This document shows, piece after piece, positions 34,888 to 41,072 of a stretch of DNA of 64,000 nt; the first letter of the stretch is position 1; the number at the start of each line of letters is the position of its first letter. Position numbers and translations under genes: made by a program. The notes under the pieces were generated by a model. It was given only the letters and a program-made list of their open reading frames with translations. It had not been told where the DNA came from and searched no databases. Origin of the DNA: a virus; the IMG/VR virus record IMGVR_UViG_3300025771_000025, positions 1 to 64,000 of that record. The stretch is one strand, 5' to 3'.

Positions 34888-35480
34888 TCGTGACTCCCTT
34901 TGAAACTTACCAACATTATTTGTCACTAAAAAATCACTTCACAAATCCAAAATACGACTTTTTCAAATACGGGGCAAAAACCCGTGCGAGTATTACTTCT
35001 TTCAATAAAAGAAAAGACAAGTATTGGTTTGAAAAAACCTCTCGTAAGTATTCTGATCAAGAAATTTTGGATTTTTTAGTATCTAATTTTGCTGCTGCCG
35101 ATAACCCACAAAACCTATGGATTGGAGAAATTATCAATTCTGGCGAAAGAGTGTACGCCGATTGGATGAAACGTCGTCAGAGTTCAACTTACTTGTTCAA
35201 AGAACAAAGCAACGAATTACTATCGAACAACGAATTAGAGAATCTCTTCAATTGTTCCAAGGGTCACCCAATTTTACTAAAAAAATTTCTTGGTGGAGAA
35301 ATAAGTCTTGAAACATTCGTTATTTTTGAAAAAATTTTTGGTTTTTCAAAAAACTTTGATAAAAAATTAAAAGATCCTGTATGGGAAACCGTAAGTTTAA
35401 AATTAAAAAAATATAATCCCTTCATAAATATTGATGTATTCAAATACAAGAAAATTTTGAGAGACCTGGTAGATGAGTGA
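34884..35480 (+). CDS. 59: Helicase loader gp59
   Basis: A 198-residue protein starting at an ATGA overlap with gp33. TPFETYQHYLSLKNHFTNPK, then YDFFKYGAKTR at the N-terminus, is the hallmark of T4 gp59, which loads the gp41 helicase onto gp32-coated DNA at forks. A mostly helical C-terminal domain follows (NCSKGHPILLKKFLGGEISL). Length is close to T4 gp59 (217 residues). Confidence 0.85.
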   Translation: MIVTPFETYQHYLSLKNHFTNPKYDFFKYGAKTRASITSFNKRKDKYWFEKTSRKYSDQEILDFLVSNFAAADNPQNLWIGEIINSGERVYADWMKRRQSSTYLFKEQSNELLSNNELENLFNCSKGHPILLKKFLGGEISLETFVIFEKIFGFSKNFDKKLKDPVWETVSLKLKKYNPFINIDVFKYKKILRDLVDE

Positions 35481-35805
35481 CTTTTTTGAATCTGAAATTA
35501 TTCAAAAAGAACTTGAAGAGATAAATTATCTTCAAGAAAAAATTTATGGAAGTTTATTGTCTTTTAGTGCAATGTCCCGTGAAGAAAAGTTGGAACATGT
35601 CCAAATTCTCACAGACTTGCTAGAAAAGCAGCAAGTGATGTATACTAGGTTATCTCTTTCAGACGACCCTAAAGCGGTAGAAATGAAAGAGAATCTTCGT
35701 AAATCAGTTGCTCTGATGGGTTTTCCACCAGAAACTGATATGATTATGCTTTTTGATAGTATGAATGCAACCATCGAGGCACTTAAAAAATACATTGACG
35801 CCTAA
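35473..35805 (+). CDS. DUF1825-like protein
   Basis: A 110-residue helical protein: FFESEIIQKELEEINYLQEK, then MSREEKLEHVQILTDLLEKQ, YTRLSLSDDPKA, and FPPETDMIMLFDSMNATIEA. This layout matches DUF1825, a small family otherwise found in cyanobacteria and cyanophages. It lies between gp59 and gp32, with its 3' end containing the -35 of the gp32 promoter. Function unknown; it supports a cyanobacterial host. Confidence 0.65.
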   Translation: MSDFFESEIIQKELEEINYLQEKIYGSLLSFSAMSREEKLEHVQILTDLLEKQQVMYTRLSLSDDPKAVEMKENLRKSVALMGFPPETDMIMLFDSMNATIEALKKYIDA

Positions 35806-35823
35806 CCGATTTTTTGTTATACT
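35795..35823 (+). promoter_or_regulatory. Sigma70 promoter for gp32
   Basis: TTGACG (35795-35800), exactly 17 bp, then TATACT (35818-35823) with an extended TGT before it. The transcript would carry a leader of about 40 nt containing CGAGGTAA before the gp32 ATG. Confidence 0.85.
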
Positions 35824-35868
35824 ATCCAAGTAAATCCCCCCGAATCCAATTAATCCGAGGTAATCCAA

Positions 35869-36819
35869 ATGTCTTTCGCAGACCTTAAAAAGCAATCCAA
35901 ACTGGGCTCTTTGACCGCTAAACTGGTTAAAGAAGTCGAAAAAATGAATAATTCCGCTAACCCAGGAGATGAGCGTCTCTGGAAACTGGAATGTGATAAG
36001 AGCGGCAACGGTTATGCCGTTATTCGTTTCCTGCCTGCTCCTAACGGCGAAGATCTGCCGTTTGTTAAACTGTACTCCCATGCCTTCCAAGGTCCTGGTG
36101 GTTGGTACATTGAGAACTCTCTGACTACGATGGGACAGAAAGATCCTGTGTCTGAGTATAATTCCATGCTTTGGAACAATGGCACTGATGCTGGAAAAGA
36201 ACTTGCACGTAAGCAGAAGCGTAAACTGACTTACATCGCCAACATTTATGTTGTAAAAGATCCTGCTAATCCTGAAAACGAAGGAAAAGTTTTCTTGTAT
36301 AAGTTTGGTAAGAAGATCTTTGATAAACTCACTACTGCAATGCAACCTGAGTTTGAAGATGAGGAAGCAATCGATCCGTTCGACTTCTGGCAAGGTGCTA
36401 ACTTCAAGCTGAAGGCGAAGAACGTTGCTGGTTACCGTAACTATGACTCTTCGGAGTTTGCCCGCTCCAGCGCCCTCCTAGATGATGATGACGCTATGGA
36501 AGCAATCTGGAAGAAGCAGTATTCTCTTTCTGAACTTGTTGCTCCCGATCAGTTCAAAACCTATGATGAACTGAAAAAGCGTATGGATTATGTTCTTGGA
36601 AATAAGGGAACTCCTAAATTCCAAGATCAGGAGACCCTTGAGGAAGAGGAAGAGTTCCGCCGCCAAAATCGTGGTGAGAGCAATCCTATGCCACAATCAA
36701 TGAAAGAAGAATTGAATTCATTGAGTGATGGGCGAGACTTTAACAGCTCCGATATCACCAGTTCTTCTACCGAAGATGATGATACACTGAGTTACTTTGC
36801 TAAACTGGCAGAGGACTGA
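35869..36819 (+). CDS. 32: Single-stranded DNA-binding protein gp32
   Basis: A 316-residue gp32 homologue that coats ssDNA in replication, repair and recombination. The N-terminus (MSFADLKKQSKLGSLTAKLV) is the cooperativity domain, the central OB-fold includes FLPAPNGEDLPFVKLYSH and GGWYIENSL, and the C-terminus is acidic (TEDDDTLSYFAKLAED), as needed for partner binding. The sequence is noticeably richer in GC than neighbours, consistent with codon selection in a highly expressed gene. It is followed by a short coupled ORF and a terminator. Confidence 0.95.
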   Translation: MSFADLKKQSKLGSLTAKLVKEVEKMNNSANPGDERLWKLECDKSGNGYAVIRFLPAPNGEDLPFVKLYSHAFQGPGGWYIENSLTTMGQKDPVSEYNSMLWNNGTDAGKELARKQKRKLTYIANIYVVKDPANPENEGKVFLYKFGKKIFDKLTTAMQPEFEDEEAIDPFDFWQGANFKLKAKNVAGYRNYDSSEFARSSALLDDDDAMEAIWKKQYSLSELVAPDQFKTYDELKKRMDYVLGNKGTPKFQDQETLEEEEEFRRQNRGESNPMPQSMKEELNSLSDGRDFNSSDITSSSTEDDDTLSYFAKLAED

Positions 36820-36905
36820 TGAAAAAAAAGTTCAAGTGGTCATATGAGAGGGTCTGCCTGACCCTCCTGGTTGTGGCAACTTATTATATGCTTATCTTTA
36901 AGTAA
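36819..36905 (+). CDS. 28-residue membrane peptide coupled to gp32
   Basis: The ATG overlaps the gp32 stop (TGATG). The peptide has a basic start (MKKKFKWSYER) and one hydrophobic stretch (VCLTLLVVATYYMLIF), so it is a probable single-span membrane protein. A perfect 7-bp hairpin (36848-36866) sits inside the coding region, and the stop is four bases before the terminator stem. Function unknown. Confidence 0.6.
   Translation: MKKKFKWSYERVCLTLLVVATYYMLIFK
36848..36866 (+). other. Hairpin inside the small ORF after gp32
   Basis: GAGGGTC and GACCCTC form a 7-bp stem around a TGCCT loop. No T tract follows, so it is not a terminator; it may stabilise the gp32 transcript or limit translation of the small ORF. 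Confidence 0.5.
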
Positions 36906-36909
36906 CAGC

Positions 36910-36936
36910 GGGGGGATTTAAATCCCCCCCTTTTTT
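36910..36936 (+). terminator. Terminator after gp32
   Basis: GGGGGG and CCCCCC flank the self-complementary ATTTAAAT, followed by a T tract (36931-36936). It lies between the convergent gp32 and gp53 transcripts. No T tract is present on the other strand, so it works for the + strand only. Confidence 0.9.
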
Positions 36937-37636
36937 ATGGAGAGGTAATTCTAATATTTTCTGCTTTAATCAAAGTATCATTCACATATTGTGATGAGTC
37001 TTTGTATTTCATCAACTGTCTCAATTCATCTAAAAATTGCTCTAAATATCGAGATCTTAATACTGTAATTTCTCTTTTTTTATCATTTTTCATTACCTCA
37101 TATTCAAAATTAGTTACAGGTATTGTGATATTTTCAACTCTCTTATATGAGTTGGTATCTGCATCATAATATTGAACATATGATTGTGTTGGTAATGTAT
37201 CTGTTACTGGTTTTGGTACTTTGTGATTTTGATCTACAATTTCACCAGCAGGGAGAATAATTCTACCTTTCGCATCTTTTACTTCAATAGTTTCATAATA
37301 TTTGACATCATTTAAAGTGTCACCATATAAATCATATGCATATGCTTCAAGATTACTATTTGATAAAGGCCATTCATTCCTAACATTTAGTATATTGGCA
37401 GATATTAAAACAACCCAATCTAAAGTGGAATCTTTATACAATTCGTTTGCAACTTGATCGGGGCGTGTATCTTCTACTATTGTATATTTTTCAAAAGCAT
37501 TATAAATTTTTTCAAAATCACTACGAATTTTTACTCTTCTAAAGAGATTTTTAGCTCTAACAAACTCTAGTGTTGATGTTCTATCAACTAATGGTGATTG
37601 GTAATCTAGTTCTGGAAGTTCTCTGAAATAACCCAT
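36935..37636 (-). CDS. 53: Baseplate wedge protein gp53
   Basis: A 233-residue gp53 homologue, longer than T4 gp53 (196 residues). The pattern FEKYTIVEDTRPDQVANELY, then STLDWVVLISANILNVRNEW and PLSNSNLEAY, is the LysM-like/wedge signature of the family. In T4, gp53 joins wedges around the hub. It is the last gene of a four-gene minus-strand unit with gp48 and gp4 and converges on gp32. Confidence 0.85.
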   Translation of the reverse strand: MGYFRELPELDYQSPLVDRTSTLEFVRAKNLFRRVKIRSDFEKIYNAFEKYTIVEDTRPDQVANELYKDSTLDWVVLISANILNVRNEWPLSNSNLEAYAYDLYGDTLNDVKYYETIEVKDAKGRIILPAGEIVDQNHKVPKPVTDTLPTQSYVQYYDADTNSYKRVENITIPVTNFEYEVMKNDKKREITVLRSRYLEQFLDELRQLMKYKDSSQYVNDTLIKAENIRITSP

Positions 37637-37637
37637 A

Positions 37638-38534
37638 TCAGTATCCTACTCCTAAAAGACTATCAGTATAATCTTCTGCATAAACTGGTACAACTTCTTG
37701 AAAACTTAAATCAAGTTGCATAGAAACAGGAGTTCCGTCATGATATGTTGCATAAACATTTTCACCAGTATAATTAACTGCCATATTTTTTAGAGCACAT
37801 TCTTTGAATGATGGTAGAAATGGGTGTTTAGTATTCCCCTTTCTATATTGCAGATCAAAGTAACCAGGAGTCTTAATAAATGTACCAGGGTCCTTTTCTT
37901 TACTATTATTCTTAGCACTCATATGCACTTTAAGTGTTCTAATTATTTTTTTAATATTATCTCTGTCCTCTTCATTTCTCGGTGTTAACTTGAATGAAAA
38001 GTTAAACTCTCTTAAAGTAACACCGTTGAACAATAATCTATTATTTTGATTTACGATTTGACCATAACTACGTGCCAGAATTTGATCTAGGGTAACATTA
38101 CCACCAAGAACATTTACTGCTTCTGCAGATAATTGAGTTTTTCCTAATGTTATTATCTTATCCAAATCCAAAGAACCACGAATCGTTCCCAATTTCCCTT
38201 TAACTTCTTCTAATGATCCTTCGAGATTAAATAGGTCAATATCCATTAGTGCCCCTCCTGCAGCGACTCCTGCAGCAGTAAGATTATTCATCTTACTTTC
38301 ACCCCAAGATACCGCATTGGAATCTTGCAAATTTGATGGCATTGGTAAGTATATGACTGAACCAATCTGTATGGATTCTTTTTTAGAATAATCAAGCAAT
38401 CCAGTAACGGTAAAATTTGTGTTACCAATTCCAGATGCATCTGGATTTACATATTCCTTAAGTGTAATACTAAAATAATCAGTTTCCTTCTCAATTGCCA
38501 TATCAGAAGGATACCTTATTGATTGTTCTGCCAT
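37638..38534 (-). CDS. 48: Tail-tube cap / baseplate protein gp48
   Basis: A 298-residue protein assigned to gp48. SIQIGSVIYLPMPSNLQDSN, then a central helical region (NNLTAAGVAAGGALMDIDLF), then LLFNGVTLREFNFSFKLTPR, typical of the tube-like fold that caps the baseplate and joins gp54 and the tail tube. T4 gp48 is longer (364 residues). Adjacent gp53 and nearby gp54 support the call. Confidence 0.75.
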   Translation of the reverse strand: MAEQSIRYPSDMAIEKETDYFSITLKEYVNPDASGIGNTNFTVTGLLDYSKKESIQIGSVIYLPMPSNLQDSNAVSWGESKMNNLTAAGVAAGGALMDIDLFNLEGSLEEVKGKLGTIRGSLDLDKIITLGKTQLSAEAVNVLGGNVTLDQILARSYGQIVNQNNRLLFNGVTLREFNFSFKLTPRNEEDRDNIKKIIRTLKVHMSAKNNSKEKDPGTFIKTPGYFDLQYRKGNTKHPFLPSFKECALKNMAVNYTGENVYATYHDGTPVSMQLDLSFQEVVPVYAEDYTDSLLGVGY

Positions 38535-38543
38535 TATCCTTTT

Positions 38544-38948
38544 TTAACTATTTAGACGAAAGTTTCCAAAAGGTATGGTTTGTAAATCTTTTATCTCAGA
38601 TTGATAGACTTCATATATTTCCCCTACTATCTCATCCCAAGTATATTGTCTAACTTTTCCCCAATGAAAGTTTATACCTCTGAACCCCCATGAAAAAACA
38701 TCTGAAACGGCAACAAATGGATTTTGATCATATTTTATGTTTGGTGTTTTAGGATTGTAAACAAAAATGTAGTATTTTCCAGAATCAGGAACTTTTCCAC
38801 TTTCATTTAAAACATTCATTAATTCAATCATTAAATCATCTGGATGTTCAGTACCGACGATACTATCAGTTACTGATCTAAGACGATTTACATTAAAATC
38901 AGTATCAGTATTTTCTGCTGCTCTTTGCCTTAGTGTTTTTCTTGGCAT
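38544..38948 (-). CDS. Conserved protein between gp48 and gp4
   Basis: A 134-residue protein. The central part (YYIFVYNPKTPNIKYDQNPF, then DVFSWGFRGINFHWGKVRQY) is distinctive and looks conserved among marine T4-like phages, but I cannot link it to a named T4 gene. It lies between two structural genes, so a virion or assembly role is likely. The start is one base upstream of the gp4 stop region. Confidence 0.55.
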   Translation of the reverse strand: MPRKTLRQRAAENTDTDFNVNRLRSVTDSIVGTEHPDDLMIELMNVLNESGKVPDSGKYYIFVYNPKTPNIKYDQNPFVAVSDVFSWGFRGINFHWGKVRQYTWDEIVGEIYEVYQSEIKDLQTIPFGNFRLNS

Positions 38949-38949
38949 T

Positions 38950-39384
38950 TTAGATACCTAGTTCGTCTTCTGTGATAATTTTAAATTTCCATCGACGATC
39001 TTCACAAAATTCTTGAGCAACTTTCCATTTTGCTTGATTTTTTGCCCATTCAGTAACTTCATATATGTAACCTTTAGTTTTTGTTTTTTTAACTTTAGGT
39101 TCAATAGTTTGTTTTTTGGGTTTTATTTCAATCAAATACTTTTGAATCTGTCCATTATTTTCTACAACTTTAATATAAAAATCTGGAAAGTAACGATGAA
39201 TTCTGTTATCTAACGGTGATCTATAAGGAAGTGCAAGTTCTTCACTACCCCATTCTAATATTCTTTCATTTTTATCACAATAAACCATAAACTTTCTTTC
39301 CCATAATGATCTATAAACTATATTTGTAGGATCACCCTTGTATTTCTTGGGATAAGAAGGTTTGTATTTTCCTTTGTATGCCAT
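38950..39384 (-). CDS. 4: Head completion protein gp4
   Basis: A 144-residue gp4 homologue, close to the T4 length (150). It has YKGDPTNIVYRSLWERKFMV at the N-terminus, then LEWGSEELALPYRSPL, HRYFPDFYI and YLIEIKPKKQ. The E...D...E-x-K pattern is that of a PD-(D/E)XK nuclease fold. gp4 (formerly 50/65) finishes filled heads before tail joining. It is divergent from gp54, with its own CTAAATA motif 30 bases upstream. Confidence 0.85.
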   Translation of the reverse strand: MAYKGKYKPSYPKKYKGDPTNIVYRSLWERKFMVYCDKNERILEWGSEELALPYRSPLDNRIHRYFPDFYIKVVENNGQIQKYLIEIKPKKQTIEPKVKKTKTKGYIYEVTEWAKNQAKWKVAQEFCEDRRWKFKIITEDELGI

Positions 39385-39392
39385 CTAAATAG
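39385..39392 (+). promoter_or_regulatory. Late promoter for gp54 (CTAAATAG)
   Basis: CTAAATAG on the + strand begins directly after the gp4 start codon and lies 31 bases before the gp54 ATG. It is one half of a divergent pair with 39414-39421. Confidence 0.6.
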
Positions 39393-39413
39393 TTCATAAC
39401 ATAGCGTATAAAA

Positions 39414-39421
39414 GTATTTAG
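39414..39421 (-). promoter_or_regulatory. Late promoter for gp4 (CTAAATAC)
   Basis: CTAAATAC on the minus strand lies 29 bases upstream of the gp4 start. The two motifs face away from each other within 39 bases. Confidence 0.6.
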
Positions 39422-39423
39422 AA

Positions 39424-40131
39424 ATGAAAGTTCCAGAGATTGGCACTGTAAATATGAGTATGTTGCCAACGTTTTTGAATTTATCGAGAACAAATCTATA
39501 CGAAGTTTTTATTGGAAATTCTTGGGCTTCACCATCAACTACAACATCATTTTTAAAGTTTCTTAGTGATGGTACTCAATATGGATCTATCAATTTCAAT
39601 GAAGATTTTGGTAGAGGTATAGGTCTTCTTTGTACTAATGCAACTTTACCAGCATCTTCATATGCAACTGCAGAAGTAAAAGATAATTTCATTGGTGTTG
39701 GGCAAGAATTTGCACATACTAGAATTAATACTGATATTGACTTCACATTTTATATTGATAGACAATATAAAGTATTAGGATTTTTTGAAGCATGGATGGA
39801 TTTTATTTCTGGTGGCGCTGGTGGAGACATGCCACAACAAAACTCAGATCAATCAGCATCAGTTGGTTATTATAGAAGATATAACTACCCAAAGTATTAT
39901 AAAACTAACGGAATTTACATCAAAAAGTTTGAAGCAGACTATGCAAAAGGTGGTGCAACAAACATATCATATCAGTTAGTTAATGCTTTTCCTAAGTCTA
40001 TGGCTTCAATACCAGTTGCATATGGTGGTTCTGAAATTATGAAAATAACAGTTACTCTAAACTATGATAGATACATTGTACGTAGGGAGTTTGCAACCGA
40101 ATCAATTGATTTGAACGGCAATATTGCATAA
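39424..40131 (+). CDS. 54: Tail-tube initiator gp54
   Basis: A 235-residue protein with tail-tube-fold features: LSRTNLYEVFIGNSW, then GIGLLCTNATLPASSYATAE, TDIDFTFYIDRQYKVLGFFE and AWMDFISGG, and a closing strand segment (ISYQLVNAFPKSMASIPVAY). gp54 nucleates polymerisation of the tail tube on the baseplate. It is shorter than T4 gp54 (320 residues). A paralogous tube protein (gp19-like) is the alternative. Confidence 0.7.
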   Translation: MKVPEIGTVNMSMLPTFLNLSRTNLYEVFIGNSWASPSTTTSFLKFLSDGTQYGSINFNEDFGRGIGLLCTNATLPASSYATAEVKDNFIGVGQEFAHTRINTDIDFTFYIDRQYKVLGFFEAWMDFISGGAGGDMPQQNSDQSASVGYYRRYNYPKYYKTNGIYIKKFEADYAKGGATNISYQLVNAFPKSMASIPVAYGGSEIMKITVTLNYDRYIVRREFATESIDLNGNIA

Positions 40132-40136
40132 CACCC

Positions 40137-40144
40137 TATAAATA
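40137..40144 (+). promoter_or_regulatory. T4-type late promoter (TATAAATA)
   Basis: Exact TATAAATA 26 bases upstream of the gp26 ATG at 40171, starting the hub/tape-measure operon. Confidence 0.7.
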
Positions 40145-40170
40145 AAAACACATGAATTGTATAGAAAATT

Positions 40171-40893
40171 ATGCCTTTACCTAAGATTAATACGCCATTG
40201 TATGAGATGGAAATTCCATCTTCTGGTAAAAAGATTAAGTATAGACCTTTTCTTGTTAGAGAAGAAAAGATTCTAATCATGGCATTAGAATCTGAAGATA
40301 TGAAACAAATTACCAATGCTATTGTACAAATCTTAGGAGATTGTATTAGCACAAGAGGTGTTAAGATAAAAGACTTATCAACTTTTGATATTGAATATAT
40401 TTTCCTCAATGTTAGAGCAAAATCTGTTGGTGAATCAGTTGAAGTAAGTGTTATCTGCCCAGATGATGAAGAAACTCAAGTTAAAACATCTATTGATATA
40501 GATAGCATTTCAGTTCAGAGAAATCCTGACCATGAACAGATTATTAGGTTGGATGATGAACTTTCAATGAAGATGAAGTATCCTTCCTTGGATCAGTTTG
40601 TTGAGAATAATTTTGAATATAATACGGATGATGATAATGTTGACAAATCATTAGACATGATTGTCTCATGTATCGATATGGTATATAATAAAGAAGAGTC
40701 TTGGTCTGCAAAAGATTGTACTAAGAAAGAGTTGAAGGATTTTGTAGATCAAATGAACACCAGGCAGTTGAAAGAGGTTGAAAACTTCTTTATAACTATG
40801 CCTAAATTGATGCATATTGTTAATGTTACAAATCCGAAAACCAAAGTTGAATCTGAAGTCGTTCTTGAGGGCCTTGCAAGTTTTTTCACCTGA
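40171..40893 (+). CDS. 26: Baseplate hub assembly protein (gp26 family)
   Basis: A 240-residue protein with the family N-terminus (PLYEMEIPSSGKKIKYRPFL, then VREEKILIMALESED) and a later FLNVRAKSVGESVEVSVICP. In T4, gp26 and gp51 help assemble the hub; the names are mixed in marine phages, so gp51 is an alternative label. The 3' end carries a -1 slippery heptamer (40881-40887), an upstream SD-like GAGGG and a downstream hairpin. A frameshift would append the next ORF to give about 300 residues. It sits directly before the tape-measure candidate. Confidence 0.75.
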   Translation: MPLPKINTPLYEMEIPSSGKKIKYRPFLVREEKILIMALESEDMKQITNAIVQILGDCISTRGVKIKDLSTFDIEYIFLNVRAKSVGESVEVSVICPDDEETQVKTSIDIDSISVQRNPDHEQIIRLDDELSMKMKYPSLDQFVENNFEYNTDDDNVDKSLDMIVSCIDMVYNKEESWSAKDCTKKELKDFVDQMNTRQLKEVENFFITMPKLMHIVNVTNPKTKVESEVVLEGLASFFT

Positions 40894-40907
40894 GTATGGC
40901 TCATACT
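40867..40907 (+). promoter_or_regulatory. Programmed -1 frameshift cassette
   Basis: GAGGG (40867-40871) is an SD-like element nine bases before the heptamer T-TTT-TTC (40881-40887), which is in the correct register with the gp26 codons. A 5-nt spacer follows, then a 6-bp stem AGTATG / CATACT with a GCT triloop (40893-40907). After slippage the frame reads H-L-S and enters the short ORF at its ATG. Confidence 0.75.
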
Positions 40908-41072
40908 AATCTTGAGTCATATTACCGTGTTAATTTTGCCTTGATGCAGCATCATAAATATAGCTTGACGGAGTTGGAAAATATGATTCCCTTTGAAAGG
41001 GAAATCTATGTTTCGCTTTTACAACAGCATGTTGAAGAAGAAAATCTAAAAGCACAACAAAGTGGAAATTAA
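40896..41072 (+). CDS. Short ORF after gp26 (gp51-like; frameshift extension)
   Basis: 58 residues (MAHTNLESYYRVNFALMQHH, then a helical YSLTELENMIPFEREIYVSL segment). It lies in the -1 frame relative to gp26, its ATG is inside the frameshift hairpin, and its frame is open back through the slippery site. It may be made as a gp26 fusion, as a separate protein, or both. Its end overlaps the GTG start of the next gene. The size and position match the T domain of lambda-type tail-assembly chaperones. Confidence 0.7.
   Translation: MAHTNLESYYRVNFALMQHHKYSLTELENMIPFEREIYVSLLQQHVEEENLKAQQSGN

Noticed and set aside
38548-38555. CTAAATAG on the minus strand upstream of gp48
   Set aside because: Only 13 bases separate it from the gp48 start, too short for a late promoter plus leader; spacing differs from the other candidates.
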